Positions 1-8,866 of a DNA stretch of 64,000 bases are shown piece by piece. Below the pieces are notes generated by a model, which did no database searches, was not told where the DNA came from, and saw only the letters and a program-made list of their open reading frames with translations. The DNA is from Deltaproteobacteria bacterium. Lineage in GTDB: Bacteria > Desulfobacterota > Desulfuromonadia > Desulfuromonadales > BM103. The position numbers were made by a program, and so were the translations under genes. Positions within the stretch are counted from its first letter, which is position 1, and each line of letters begins with the position of its first letter. Where the stretch lies: assembly GCA_024279915.1 (NCBI GenBank), contig JAJRRB010000092.1, positions 27,715 to 91,714 of the forward strand. The letters run 5' to 3'.

Positions 1-195
1 AAACGCTTGTGCTCTAGCATTGTTGGCGGCTTCAAGTTCTGCACTGATGAAATCAGCCTGGACCGGGTTGATGACCCCGGCGACACGCACTACTCTTATC
101 TCCACAGAGGGAGTGCTTTCTTCGGCCTTGAGCAGTAATCCTGTGCTTAACAGCACCAGGATGACCAGGCTGCTGATGTAGGCACGTTTTGTCAT
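1..195 (-). CDS. NfeD-type membrane serine protease, N-terminus only
   Basis: Only the first 65 codons are inside the window; the gene runs off the left edge. Reading left from ATG at 195, a basic start and a hydrophobic stretch (about residues 5-24) look like a signal peptide or first membrane segment. It is followed by VVRVAGVINPVQADFI and an Ala-rich helix, the pattern that opens the ClpP-class protease domain of NfeD-like proteins, which act at the membrane on partner proteins such as stomatin homologues. The catalytic part and the OB-fold tail are not visible, so the family call rests on a short piece. The gene diverges from the kinase-like gene to the right, with about 200 bases between them. 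Confidence 0.55.
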   Translation of the reverse strand, partial: MTKRAYISSLVILVLLSTGLLLKAEESTPSVEIRVVRVAGVINPVQADFISAELEAANNARAQAF

Positions 196-397
196 ACTTC
201 AATCATATCAAGGGAGGGTGCGCTGTCAAAAAAAGCTTGCTGTGGCAGTGGGATAGGTTGTTTAGCAAGGGTTGAAAATGCGGTACAATATCAGGAGGCT
301 GTCAGGCTATCCATGACCCGGCTGCAAGTCCGGCTATTTGGCCCATATAGTCCACAGCCTTCTGGAAAATAATGTCACTTGCTTTGGGAGCCGGAAG

Positions 398-1996
398 ATG
401 AATGCTGGAGAGGAGGCCTGGGTTGTCCAGGCGATGCGTGAGCCATTATTCTACGATCACCCCGTAACAGAGGTGGAGCTGATTGAAACTCATATCTCGT
501 GGGGTTTTCTGGCTGGAGACTTTGCCTACAAAGTCAAAAAACCGCTTAACTTTGGGTTCCTCGATTTTTCTACCCTCGCCAAGCGTCACCACTATTGTCA
601 GGAAGAGTTGCGCCTGAACCAGCGCTTTTCCGACAAGGTCTATCTTGCTCTGACAGAGATTGGCGGTCGCCTGGATGCACCCGTCATCAATAAGAAGCCC
701 GCCCTGGAATATGCCGTCAAGATGCGCCGTTTCCCCCAGAACTGTCAACTCGACCGTATGTTGGCTGCTCATGAGTTGTATGACCGGCACATTATAACCT
801 TTGCAACAAGGATCGCAGAGCTACATCAACTTGCTCCGCCGGCAGAAGCAGGAACATCCTACGGGAGCCCCGATGCAGTGCTTGCTCCGGCTTTGGAAAA
901 TTTCAAACAGATCCGTACGTTCGTAAATGACTCCGTCGCAGAAGAACAAATGGCAAAGTTGGAGCAGTGGACACGCAAATCTTTCGAGACTCTGATGCCC
1001 GTATTTCGACAGCGCAAGGCTAACGGGTTCATTCGCGAGTGCCACGGCGATGTTCACCTGGCCAACATGGCCTGGTTTGATGATCAGCCACTTCTGTTCG
1101 ACTGCATCGAGTTCAATGAAAATCTGCGCTGGATCGATGTGGTCAATGATATTGCTTTTCTGGTGATGGACCTGGATGACAGGGCTCAGGCTGCCCTGGG
1201 ATGGATTTTTCTCAATGGTTATTTACAGGAAACGGGGGATTATCAGGGTATAGCCCTGCTCAACTTCTACAAGACATACCGGGCGATGGTACGAGCCAAA
1301 GTCATCTGCCTGCGACTAGCCCAGGGCCATCTCAACAATGCGCAGCGAAGCCGGGCAGAGGCCCTGTTCACAAGTTATCTGGATCTCGCAGAACAATACA
1401 CCTTGTCCCATGCCGTGCCCTTGATTATTACCCACGGCCTGTCCGGATCAGGGAAAACCACGTTCTCCTCTCAACTGGCCAGAATATATGGAGCGATCCA
1501 CCTCCGTTCCGATGTCGAGCGTAAGCGGTTGCACGGGCTTGCGGCAACGGCCGAGAGCGGGTCGCCGATCAGTGGCGGCCTCTATAGCACTGAAGCCTTT
1601 GCTGGCACCTATTCCAGGCTGCTGGGACTTGCTGGCGTGATTCTGCGTGCTGGTTCACCAGTAATCATCGATGCCACATTCATCAGAAAACATCAGCGCG
1701 AACTTTTCAGCCGGCTTGCCGAAGAACTTCAGGTTCCGTTGGTCATCCTTGACTTCCAACTGGAGGAAGAGGAGTTGCGTCGGAGGATTGAACAACGTGC
1801 TCAAGGACCGAGGGCTGACGCTTCAGAAGCGACTATAGCGGTTCTCGAAAGCCAGTTGGATCATGAAGAGCCTTTGACCGCAATCGAACAACAGCACACC
1901 GTAAGAGTTTACCCCGACACAACCGCAGAAACAGTCACAGTTGCTTTGCGGAAGCGAATTTTATCTTGGAGGTTAATCGAGGGGCATAATGCCTAA
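398..1996 (+). CDS. Bifunctional aminoglycoside-phosphotransferase-like / P-loop kinase protein
   Basis: A 532-residue two-domain protein. The N-terminal part is an APH/choline-kinase-like fold: the catalytic-loop motif CHGDVHLAN lies at about residues 215-223 and the metal-binding FDCIEFN follows. The C-terminal part is a small P-loop kinase of the AAA_33 type with Walker A GLSGSGKTT at 347-355 and RSDVERKRL downstream, as in gluconate- or zeta-toxin-like kinases. Substrates of this widespread fusion are not established. I chose ATG 398 because GGAG lies 7 bases upstream and homologues begin near there; an in-frame TTG at 338 would add 20 residues of poor sequence. It reads away from the NfeD-like gene and stands alone. 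Confidence 0.85.
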   Translation: MNAGEEAWVVQAMREPLFYDHPVTEVELIETHISWGFLAGDFAYKVKKPLNFGFLDFSTLAKRHHYCQEELRLNQRFSDKVYLALTEIGGRLDAPVINKKPALEYAVKMRRFPQNCQLDRMLAAHELYDRHIITFATRIAELHQLAPPAEAGTSYGSPDAVLAPALENFKQIRTFVNDSVAEEQMAKLEQWTRKSFETLMPVFRQRKANGFIRECHGDVHLANMAWFDDQPLLFDCIEFNENLRWIDVVNDIAFLVMDLDDRAQAALGWIFLNGYLQETGDYQGIALLNFYKTYRAMVRAKVICLRLAQGHLNNAQRSRAEALFTSYLDLAEQYTLSHAVPLIITHGLSGSGKTTFSSQLARIYGAIHLRSDVERKRLHGLAATAESGSPISGGLYSTEAFAGTYSRLLGLAGVILRAGSPVIIDATFIRKHQRELFSRLAEELQVPLVILDFQLEEEELRRRIEQRAQGPRADASEATIAVLESQLDHEEPLTAIEQQHTVRVYPDTTAETVTVALRKRILSWRLIEGHNA

Positions 1997-1998
1997 GA

Positions 1999-2184
1999 AT
2001 GATCGATATCCCGGCCAAGCTCGAACGGTTTATGCGGTGGGAAAGGCCTATCGAGTTGCGTCCCGTTCAGCCAACCCATCCGCTCCACCCTGAACCGACT
2101 CCACCGTTTCGGGATATCTGGATCATGGCCGTTGGTGCTTTGCCTGATGATCCGGCAATGCACAAGGTGGTTCTCGCTTATTAA
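1999..2184 (+). CDS. Short hypothetical ORF
   Basis: A 61-residue frame starting three bases after the kinase-fusion stop. It is Pro-rich (QPTHPLHPEPTPP) and resembles nothing I recognise. A competing 34-codon frame starts at ATG 1989 behind GAGGGG (about 1978), so even the reading frame is uncertain. It may simply be the leftover between two convergent genes. Confidence 0.25.
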   Translation: MIDIPAKLERFMRWERPIELRPVQPTHPLHPEPTPPFRDIWIMAVGALPDDPAMHKVVLAY

Positions 2185-2212
2185 ACGGTGCCTGTCCCCT
2201 GTACCTCATGGT

Positions 2213-2911
2213 TTATTTAAAAAGCTCCTCGATATCATCATTGTCCCCGCCGCTATCAGCTTTTTGCAACTGTTCCACACTCAGAACCTTGCGGGCCTCC
2301 GTTATCGTCTGCAGGTGGCGCACCAACATGTCTCCTTCCAAGGTCTGGATCTTTCGAATGAGCGGTTCCACTTTCTCAAGGGTCCAGTCGGCTTCGTTCA
2401 GCAGGTCTTTAAGTTCGAGACGTACGATCTTGGCCTCGGCTGCATTGCGAATATTCTCTTTGCGACAGTCGGAGCGGATGGTTTTGAGCCTGGTCACCTG
2501 ATCAGTGGTCAATCCCAGGCTTTCGACCCGATCCAGGAAGAGCTCATGATCCATCCGCTGATGCATCATACCCGGTTTCATACCCATCTTCATCCCCATC
2601 ATGTCATGATCCATACCCATCATACCGGACATTCCTGCACCTTTTTTGTGATGTCTGCCGCGCGAAGTTGTTGCTGTATCCATGCACGGTTTTGAACAAG
2701 GGGATCCATCCGTCATGCAGGGCTTGTTATCCATCATATCCTTGCCTTGCATCATCTCCATTTTCTGCATCATCATGTCGTGCCTGGCATCGGAAGACAT
2801 TGTGGCCTCATCCCCTGGATGGTGATGCTCAATATCTGTTGCCTGACTGGAAACGATCATGGTGCCGAGCAAGAGACTGGCTAAAACTGCTGTCTTGAGT
2901 GATGTTTTCAT
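2213..2911 (-). CDS. Periplasmic Spy/CpxP-like protein with Met/His-rich segment
   Basis: 232 residues with a signal peptide ending near SSQA (about residue 22). Residues 25-110 are extremely rich in Met, His and Asp (for example MMQKMEMMQGKDMMD and GMDHDMMGMKMGMKPGMM), a composition typical of periplasmic copper or other soft-metal binding. The C-terminal half is helical and carries LGLTTDQVTRLKTI, a variant of the LTxxQ motif of the Spy/CpxP chaperone family, which buffers envelope stress. Four Cys (PCMTDGSPCSKPC) add potential ligands. Start ATG 2911 follows GAGAGG at good spacing; an upstream frame to 3061 has no such site and runs into a terminator. It converges with the short frame to its left. 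Metal binding is inferred from composition. Confidence 0.75.
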   Translation of the reverse strand: MKTSLKTAVLASLLLGTMIVSSQATDIEHHHPGDEATMSSDARHDMMMQKMEMMQGKDMMDNKPCMTDGSPCSKPCMDTATTSRGRHHKKGAGMSGMMGMDHDMMGMKMGMKPGMMHQRMDHELFLDRVESLGLTTDQVTRLKTIRSDCRKENIRNAAEAKIVRLELKDLLNEADWTLEKVEPLIRKIQTLEGDMLVRHLQTITEARKVLSVEQLQKADSGGDNDDIEELFK

Positions 2912-3044
2912 TGTGACCTCTCGAGGTTGTTGGTTGAAAGCGCAACGAGTGTTTCTGGATACGAAATCTTTTGTGTACTTATTATAGCTTACCCTGAGTT
3001 TTCTGTTGGAATTATGGGGCGAGGTACGATGACAGTCAGAATCT

Positions 3045-3083
3045 AAAAAAACAACCCCCACATCAATTCAATGTGGGGGTTGC
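3045..3083 (-). terminator. Rho-independent terminator after the MipA gene
   Basis: On the minus strand an 11-bp stem (AACCCCCACAT pairing with ATGTGGGGGTT) around a 7-base loop is followed by seven U. It lies between the MipA gene and the Spy-like gene, so these are separate units. Confidence 0.9.
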
Positions 3084-3131
3084 CAACAACCTGAGCTAAC
3101 GGCATTTCCGTCGGCTTTTATGATCTGATTG

Positions 3132-3944
3132 CTAGAATCCAGGGAGCACATGCTCGCTGGTCGGTACCGTCTCTACTTGCTGCCCCCAGCGATAAGTCGC
3201 CATCAGACCTAAGAATGCCTGCCCTTTATCCCCTTCGTCATCGACAATCGGGCTGTCTTTAGCGTCGCTTAAAAGTGTTTTGTAGGACATAACTCCCGCA
3301 ATCCCCCATTTTTTCCATGGGGTATAGTGAACGACGACTGTTGCGCCGACATCTTTCAAGCCGGAGTCTGCCCTGTAGTTGGGAAGGCCGCTGGTTCCCA
3401 TGTTCTTGTTGGTGACAGAAAAGTAGGTGGCCATGTAGTCAGTAGAGGCATAGGTCGCAAAAAATACCGGGACGACTGTCAACCTATCGCTGACTTTCCA
3501 GTTGTAACCGACAGTGGCCTGACCGACTGAGCCATCGTGCTCATCGGAGACATCAAATAGCCATTCCAGGCCGAAAGCCCAGTTGTTGACTTTGTAGATG
3601 CCAAAGAGGCCGGCTTCGACGGCATCGTCAATGTTCTTCATCCTGTCGACCCGATTATTCTCGACATCATCGCGTCCTGCACGATAATTCAGAACAGGCC
3701 CCAGGCTGAAGGTTTTGCTGGCCAGCAGGTTGACCTTCAGGTTCCTCCCTACCAGCGAAAAAGAGCGACCGCTGTCGTATTTGCCTTTCAGTATAAGTAT
3801 CGGGACACCTTCGTATTCGTCCGAACCTTCGTAGTCAGGAGCAAAACCGACGCCTAACCCAACCACATGTTGTGCCGCGAGAACCGGACCAACGGCGAGA
3901 CACAGCATGACCATTAAACAAAAGAAAATTTTCGTCAGTTTCAT
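3132..3944 (-). CDS. MipA/OmpV family outer-membrane protein
   Basis: 270 residues with a clear signal peptide (MKLTKIFFCLMVMLCLAVGPVLA). The mature start HVVGLGVGFAPDYEGSDEYEG is the hallmark of MipA/OmpV beta-barrels, followed by alternating strand patterns and an aromatic-rich end (YRWGQQ). E. coli MipA scaffolds murein synthase and hydrolase, and other members are induced by osmotic or drug stress; the role here is not known. Start ATG 3944 follows GGGAGG. It is a single-gene unit closed by the terminator at 3045-3083. Confidence 0.85.
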   Translation of the reverse strand: MKLTKIFFCLMVMLCLAVGPVLAAQHVVGLGVGFAPDYEGSDEYEGVPILILKGKYDSGRSFSLVGRNLKVNLLASKTFSLGPVLNYRAGRDDVENNRVDRMKNIDDAVEAGLFGIYKVNNWAFGLEWLFDVSDEHDGSVGQATVGYNWKVSDRLTVVPVFFATYASTDYMATYFSVTNKNMGTSGLPNYRADSGLKDVGATVVVHYTPWKKWGIAGVMSYKTLLSDAKDSPIVDDEGDKGQAFLGLMATYRWGQQVETVPTSEHVLPGF

Positions 3945-4038
3945 TGAATCCTCCCAGTGATGAATAAGGTTGACATTCCATACAGATTAAACGATTTTTT
4001 GAGAATTACAATTATTAATATTTTACAAGAGAGGAGCT

Positions 4039-4063
4039 GGGGACACTCATTTTTGGGTGTCCC
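4039..4063. repeat. GGGACAC-type intergenic hairpin
   Basis: GGGACACTCA and GGGTGTCCC flank a short T-rich loop. It belongs to a dispersed family of GGGACAC...GTGTCCC palindromes found at eight or more places in the window, and lies between MipA and hemG. Confidence 0.7.
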
Positions 4064-4164
4064 GATAGGGGGCCCCGTCATCTACGAAATTCGATGGTAG
4101 ACACCTCTATGACCCCTTTATATAGTAGTGACCCCTTTATACTTGCACCGATATGGAAATACCT

Positions 4165-4694
4165 ATGAATGAAATTCTGATTGTTTATGCAACCACCGAC
4201 GGCCACACCCGGAAAATTTGCGAGCGCCTGCAGCAGGTCATCGAAGGGCAGGGCAGCCAGGTGCAGTTGCTGAAGATCGATGAACCTCACCCCGATCTGA
4301 CACAATTTGACAAGATTGTTGTCGGGGCTAGTGTCCGCTATGGCAAACACAGCAAGCTGATCTACAACTTTGTTAAAGAGCATCAGCAGCTTCTAGACAG
4401 CAAACCTAACGCCTTTTTTCGGTCAACGTTGTTGCCCGTAAACCTGAGAAAAGTCAGCCTGATACCAACCCATACTTAAAGAAGTTTCTGGGTAAGATTG
4501 CATGGCGGCCTAAGCAGTTGGCAGTCTTTGGCGGCAACCTTGATTATCCGGGGTGTCGCTATCTTGACCGTCAGATGATTCGCTTGATCATGTGGATGAC
4601 CAAAGGTCCAACCGCACCCGATACGGTGGTGGATTATACCGATTGGGACCAGGTTGAGGCTTTCGGCCAACTTATCAATGCGATGCAGGATTGA
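4165..4694 (+). pseudogene. hemG: Menaquinone-dependent protoporphyrinogen oxidase, frameshifted
   Basis: Flavodoxin-like HemG converts protoporphyrinogen IX to protoporphyrin IX at the membrane using FMN and quinone. The first frame (ATG 4165; an in-frame ATG at 4153 is also possible) gives ILIVYATTDGHTRKI and VVGASVRYGKH, both typical. At the T6 run 4414-4419 the frame breaks: reading on with one extra T gives NAFFSVNVVARKPEKSQPDT, then WRPKQLAVFGGNLDYPGCRY and VVDYTDWDQVEAF to a TGA at 4694, matching the HemG C-terminus throughout. So one base is missing and the product would be truncated at about 105 residues. A homopolymer sequencing deletion, real decay or slippage could each explain it; all other sites look intact. 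Confidence 0.85.
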
Positions 4695-4781
4695 TAAGAA
4701 AAGGTTGAACTAAGGAATCCAGTGACACATACGGTATGTCCTACCGGTATGCTCTATCCAATTCTTAGAAGGGGAGAAGTA

Positions 4782-4871
4782 ATGCCAAAGCAGGTTATGT
4801 TTATCATCTTCATCGTCGTCATTCTACTCGCGGGTTTTTTGGCCTATACACAGGTTCAGATGTTGCAATAG
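4782..4871 (+). CDS. Small single-pass membrane peptide (29 aa)
   Basis: The frame reads MPKQVMFIIFIVVILLAGFL and then AYTQVQMLQ. A basic N-terminus and one 18-residue hydrophobic helix suggest a bitopic membrane peptide. GGGGAGAAG sits just upstream of the ATG, an excellent ribosome site for so short a frame. It lies between hemG and the ferredoxin-nitroreductase gene. No function is known to me. The helix core is nearly repeated upstream of the MazG-type gene at 10712-10765 (VAVLLAGFLAYIQ), which supports it as a real, once-duplicated gene. Confidence 0.55.
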   Translation: MPKQVMFIIFIVVILLAGFLAYTQVQMLQ

Positions 4872-4961
4872 TTGCCCCACTGATTTTATGAATTGTTTGG
4901 TGTCGGGGACACTGCCTGTCGTGTCCCTCCACGATATATCGAAACCTTAAGGAGCCAACCC

Positions 4962-5783
4962 ATGAATTTCATCGAAGTTAACCAGCAAACCTGCAACAAG
5001 GATGGCATCTGCAGCGCCATTTGCCCCGCAAAACTGATCAACTTCACCGAGGGCGAATACCCAACCCCGATTGCCGAGGCTGAAGAGCTTTGTATCCGCT
5101 GCGGACATTGCGTTGCGGTTTGTCCGACCAGTAGTTTGCTGCATGCCGAGATGCCATTGGATGACTGCCCGAAAGTTCAATCAGAGCTGTTTCTGTCTGC
5201 TGAACAGAGCGAGCAGTTCTTACGGAGCCGCCGCTCGATCCGAAACTACCGCGATAAAACTGTGTCTCAGGAAACCTTGCAAAAGCTGATTGAAGTGGCT
5301 CGCTATGCGCCGACCGGGCACAACAGCCAAAGTGTCGAATGGCTGGTACTGAGTGATCGTGACGAATTGAGCAACCTGGGCCTGATTGTCGGCCAGTGGA
5401 TGCGTTGGATGTTGGCTAACATGAAAGAGTTTGCCTTGTCGTTTCATATTGATAAAGCACTTGAAAGGATGGAGGAGGGTGAGGACGTTGTTTTGCGTGG
5501 CGCCCCGGCTCTTGTCATTGCTCACGCACCCAAAGAGGACCATATGGCCCAAACCAGCTGCACGATCGCTTTGACGTACCTGGAGCTGGCTGCAACCGGC
5601 ATGAAGCTTGGTGGCTGTTGGGCCGGCTATTTTAACGCCGCCGTGAGCACCTTCCCGCCGATGCAGAAGGCTCTGGGCTTACCTGAAGGGCATCAGTGTT
5701 GTGGTGCGATGATGATCGGCTACCCGAAGTTTCTTTATCATCGTATGCCTGAACGCAAAGCTCCGTCGATTATCTGGCGATAA
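4962..5783 (+). CDS. Ferredoxin-nitroreductase fusion
   Basis: 273 residues. Residues 8-60 carry two 4Fe-4S motifs (CNKDGICSAICPAK and CIRCGHCVAVCP), followed by an FMN-binding nitroreductase domain that opens with RSRRSIRNYRDKTV and contains VARYAPTGHNSQ. Such fusions pass electrons from an iron-sulfur domain to flavin and occur widely in anaerobes; substrates are undefined. ATG 4962 follows AAGGAG. The gene is complete and has no close co-directional partner except the small peptide upstream. Confidence 0.9.
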   Translation: MNFIEVNQQTCNKDGICSAICPAKLINFTEGEYPTPIAEAEELCIRCGHCVAVCPTSSLLHAEMPLDDCPKVQSELFLSAEQSEQFLRSRRSIRNYRDKTVSQETLQKLIEVARYAPTGHNSQSVEWLVLSDRDELSNLGLIVGQWMRWMLANMKEFALSFHIDKALERMEEGEDVVLRGAPALVIAHAPKEDHMAQTSCTIALTYLELAATGMKLGGCWAGYFNAAVSTFPPMQKALGLPEGHQCCGAMMIGYPKFLYHRMPERKAPSIIWR

Positions 5784-5843
5784 TGCCGTTGTTAAATTCC
5801 AGGGAATCGGGACATCCATACCTTCCCTTGTCTTCGCGAACTC

Positions 5844-5859
5844 TTTAAGGTACCTTAAA
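5844..5859. promoter_or_regulatory. Palindromic operator upstream of the Phd/ParE pair
   Basis: A perfect 16-bp palindrome (TTTAAGGTACCTTAAA) ends just before the GGAGG of the antitoxin gene. Type II antitoxins usually repress their own promoter through such sites, so this is the probable Phd-type operator. Confidence 0.6.
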
Positions 5860-5875
5860 AGGACTGGAGGAAATT

Positions 5876-6166
5876 ATGGACGCAAAAAAAGACATTCGCC
5901 CCGTTACCTACCTGAAGAGCAACACTGCCAGCTTACTTTCTCAGATCAATGAATCTCAACGCCCAGTCTACATACCTCAAAAGGGTAAAACTCGTGCAGT
6001 GTTGCAAGATCCAAAAAGTTATGAACAGATGCGTTCGACAATCGGTTTGTTGAAATTGATCGCTCTTGGCGAAGAGGATGTTCGTTCTGGGAAAACTAAA
6101 AGTCAGGACCATGTCTTTGCCGACCTTGAGAACCGTTTGTGCCAGAGGATGAAACCCTGTGAGTAA
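5876..6166 (+). CDS. Phd/YefM-family antitoxin
   Basis: 96 residues. The N-terminus (RPVTYLKSNTASLLSQINES followed by RPVYIPQKGKTRAVL) matches the DNA-binding fold of Phd/YefM antitoxins, and the acidic, helical C-terminal third would wrap the toxin. It is preceded by GGAGG and by the palindrome at 5844-5859, and its end overlaps the toxin start by 8 bases, the normal antitoxin-first order. It should neutralise the ParE-like product and autorepress the pair. Confidence 0.85.
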   Translation: MDAKKDIRPVTYLKSNTASLLSQINESQRPVYIPQKGKTRAVLQDPKSYEQMRSTIGLLKLIALGEEDVRSGKTKSQDHVFADLENRLCQRMKPCE

Positions 6167-6497
6167 GGTGAAAAACTTTGCCGTTGACTGGGCGGAGTCA
6201 GCTGATCAAGATTTGGCGAGAATTGTTGAATACATCGCTAATGACAGTGTCATTGATGCATTGAACGTACTTGCGCGAATCAAAAAACAAGCGGAAGCAC
6301 TGAAAGAATTTCCAAAGCGTGGGCGAGTTGTCCCTGAGCTGGCTTCGCAGGGGATATACGCTTACAGGGAGAAGGTTGTTGCGCCATGGCGTTTGATTTA
6401 CCGAATTGAGGCTGAGCAAGTTTACGTTCTGACAGTAGTTGATAGTCGGCGGAATCTAGAAGATATTTTATTGGAGAGGCTGGTAGAGGTCATTTAA
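6159..6497 (+). CDS. ParE/RelE-family toxin
   Basis: 112 residues from a GTG start that overlaps the antitoxin stop region. The sequence FAVDWAESADQDLARIVEYIA, FPKRGRVVPEL and the basic strand WRLIYRIEAEQVYVLTVVDSRRNL follow the RelE/ParE fold; the R..P.L and RxIY patterns are those of ParE-type members, which poison gyrase, although ribosome-dependent RNases share the fold. Length fits. Target not determinable from sequence. Confidence 0.85.
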   Translation: MSKVKNFAVDWAESADQDLARIVEYIANDSVIDALNVLARIKKQAEALKEFPKRGRVVPELASQGIYAYREKVVAPWRLIYRIEAEQVYVLTVVDSRRNLEDILLERLVEVI

Positions 6498-7093
6498 AGA
6501 GCCGGGGGCAGGCTTGCAATGTTGCAATTTGACCCACCTTTAGAAAAGACCGGACTCAGAAGAGGGGGGGGGGCATAATACTCATGCGGTCCCCAGGCTT
6601 TGGCCCCTAAACAGTGAAAAGCCCGCACTTGTTGCCGGGCCTTCTCAATACATTTTCCTTGCGCCCTTATCACGGGCTTGGCAGGCAACCTCGCGTTGCC
6701 CACGTCTGTCGCAAACTGTCCAATAATCAGAGTCTGTTTCGATAGGCAACCCCCTTTGTGCTGCCAGCAATCCAGCCGCTGACTCCACACTTACATTATA
6801 CAACATCTCTAAATTGCAAACATAGACATCTAGGACCCAAATGACAATTATTTAAAACCACTGGAATCCGGTGACACATACCATGTGTGTCACCGTTTAC
6901 ATGTGTGTCACCGTTTACATGAAAAACATTATTGTGTAACCGATAAATGTAGCACTCATTTCTTTGCTCTGTTACTTTATGGTAACTATTGACTCAGGTA
7001 TGCCCTGGAACGAAAGCTGTCGGTTAATCTGACTGTGAGAAACGGTCTTGATCAATACCAGGGCAATCTTTGTTGAGAAAAGGAAACTTATTG
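6498..7093. other. Long intergenic region before umuDC with repeats and a G10 tract
   Basis: No gene is supported here. A run of ten G lies at about 6564-6573. A near-perfect palindrome with arms GGTGACACATA and TGTGTGTCACC spans 6870-6894, directly followed by a second half-copy (GTGTGTCACCGTTTACAT). A minus-strand open frame (6494-6790) lacks a ribosome site and known similarity. The inverted repeat at 6971-6986 probably belongs to umuD control. Confidence 0.5.
6971..6986. promoter_or_regulatory. Inverted repeat upstream of umuD (possible repressor site)
   Basis: GTTAC and GTAAC flank a 6-base spacer, immediately before a TTGACT that could be a -35 box. umuDC operons are normally repressed by LexA; this repeat does not match the E. 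coli CTGT-N8-ACAG box, and LexA sites in deltaproteobacteria differ, so the assignment is tentative. Confidence 0.35.
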
Positions 7094-7522
7094 ATGGTTG
7101 CAAGTATCGGTGAGAGCGGTGAATTTGAACAGCTTGGTATCCCGTTATTTTCTGACGCCGTTTCAGCAGGCTTTCCCAGCCCGGCAACAGATTATTGTGA
7201 ACGCAAACTGGATCTGAATGAACTTTGTATTCAGAAGCCTGCCGCCACCTATTTTGTGCGAGCACAGGGTGATTCTATGATTGATGCAGGCATCTTTCCC
7301 GGCGATGTTCTGGTTATAGATCGGTCGATTGACGCGTCTCACGGCGACATAGTGATTGCTGCTGTGAACGGTGAGTTAACCGTCAAACGGTTGGAGACGA
7401 AGCCGCAAACAAGACTGGTCCCCATGAACAGTCAGCATGCTCCGATCGTTATCCCTGAGGAAGCAGATCTGGAAATTTTCGGCGTCGCAACCAATGTGAT
7501 ACATAGCCTCCGTAAATCATGA
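7094..7522 (+). CDS. umuD: UmuD-like S24 peptidase, subunit of translesion polymerase V
   Basis: 142 residues. FPSPATDYCERKLDLNELC contains the region of the self-cleavage site, and the catalytic dyad is visible as the Ser of GDSMIDAGIFPGD and the Lys of LTVKRLE. UmuD cleaves itself on RecA filaments after DNA damage and then activates UmuC. ATG 7094 is favoured because AGGAAA lies upstream and homologues begin there; a TTG at 7070 would add eight residues. The stop overlaps the umuC start (ATGA), so the two are translationally coupled. Confidence 0.9.
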   Translation: MVASIGESGEFEQLGIPLFSDAVSAGFPSPATDYCERKLDLNELCIQKPAATYFVRAQGDSMIDAGIFPGDVLVIDRSIDASHGDIVIAAVNGELTVKRLETKPQTRLVPMNSQHAPIVIPEEADLEIFGVATNVIHSLRKS

Positions 7523-8781
7523 GCACTACGTTTGCCCTGGTTGATTGCAATAATTTCTATGCAAGCTGCGAACGGTTGTTTCGTCCAGACTTAAAAAACA
7601 CCCCGCTTGTGGTTCTCTCAAACAACGATGGCTGCATCGTTGCGCGCAGCCAGGAGGTCAAGGACCTGGGGATCAAGATGGGTACACCTCTCTTTAAAGC
7701 AAAAGAAGAGATAGACAGGTACGGCATTCAGGTTTTTTCCTCCAACTACACTCTCTACGGCGACATCTCTGCCCGGGTCATGCAAACGCTTGAGCAATTC
7801 AGCCCCAATGTCGAAGTGTATTCAATCGATGAAGCCTTTTTGGATGTGTCCGGTATCCGTGCCTTGAGCGATCATGGCCAATTGATCCGGTCCATCGTCA
7901 TGCAACATGTTGGCGTCCCTGTTTGTGTCGGTATCGCACCAACCAAGACCCTCTCCAAACTGGCTAATAATGCGGCCAAAAAGTTCAAGGCAACCCAAGG
8001 CGTTGTTGATCTCACCGCTCCGGAACGTCAAAAGCGTCTGCTGGAGATCACACCCGTCTCCGAGGTCTGGGGCGTTGGGCGTAAATTGACCGAAAGTCTG
8101 CACAGTAGCGGTGTTGACACGGCCTTGCGTTTGGCCCAGATGGAGCCTTGTCGAGCCCGTCAACGCTACTCTGTGGTCTTGGAGAGGACCATTAGCGAAT
8201 TGAACGGAGAAAGCTGTCTTGAGCTCGACGAGACATGGCAGCCCAGACAACAAATCATGTGTTCTCGATCGTTCGGTGAGAAGCTGACGCAATACACCGA
8301 CCTTAAGGAGACCGTGTGTGAGTTTGTAGCAAGGGCAACCGAAAAGCTGCGTCGAGATAAGCAACTGGCCATGATGGTGAACGTTTTTATCCGCACCAGC
8401 CCCTTCGATAAGACGGGACCTAACTACTCCAATACGGCGACAGGCACGCTTACCCAGCCAAGCTCTGATACGCGCAAGATCCTGGATCTGGCAATCAGGC
8501 TGTTCGACATGGTTTGGCGAGACGGCTATCGCTATGCCAAAGCAGGGGTCATGTTGGGGGACTTCTGCTCTCCTGATGATGTTCAGCTCAGCCTCTTCGA
8601 CAGTCAAAAAGGCCGTTCAGAGAATGAAGCTTTAATGAAGGTGATCGACACCATTAACCACGGTGGTCAGGGCAATATATGGTTTGGTGGCCAACGGCCG
8701 CAAAAGGATTGGTTTATGAGGCAGGCTAATGTTTCTCCTGCATATACAACACGTTGGAGTAGCATTCCTGAAGTGAAATAA
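7519..8781 (+). CDS. umuC: DNA polymerase V catalytic subunit
   Basis: 420 residues, the usual UmuC length. The Y-family palm opens with FALVDCNNFYASCERLFRP and has the second catalytic patch VEVYSIDEAFLDVSG; PVCVGIAPTKTLSKLAN and the helix-hairpin-helix region follow, with the UmuC-specific C-terminal domain (ending in GGQGNIWFGGQ and a basic tail). It performs error-prone translesion synthesis as part of the SOS response, with UmuD' from the overlapping gene. All catalytic acids are present, so it should be active. Confidence 0.95.
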   Translation: MSTTFALVDCNNFYASCERLFRPDLKNTPLVVLSNNDGCIVARSQEVKDLGIKMGTPLFKAKEEIDRYGIQVFSSNYTLYGDISARVMQTLEQFSPNVEVYSIDEAFLDVSGIRALSDHGQLIRSIVMQHVGVPVCVGIAPTKTLSKLANNAAKKFKATQGVVDLTAPERQKRLLEITPVSEVWGVGRKLTESLHSSGVDTALRLAQMEPCRARQRYSVVLERTISELNGESCLELDETWQPRQQIMCSRSFGEKLTQYTDLKETVCEFVARATEKLRRDKQLAMMVNVFIRTSPFDKTGPNYSNTATGTLTQPSSDTRKILDLAIRLFDMVWRDGYRYAKAGVMLGDFCSPDDVQLSLFDSQKGRSENEALMKVIDTINHGGQGNIWFGGQRPQKDWFMRQANVSPAYTTRWSSIPEVK

Positions 8782-8866
8782 AAGGTTCCCGTGGTAGTTT
8801 GGAGTTCTGGAGTCGACCTACATCATTGAACGTTGTGTAATTAAGTGGGATGTCCCCCGAACCTGA

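Noticed and set aside
6494..6790. 98-codon minus-strand frame crossing a G10 tract
   Set aside because: No ribosome site, unstable homopolymer inside, no family resemblance.
7822..8607. 261-codon minus-strand frame
   Set aside because: Shadow of umuC in the opposite strand; no start signal and no recognisable domain.
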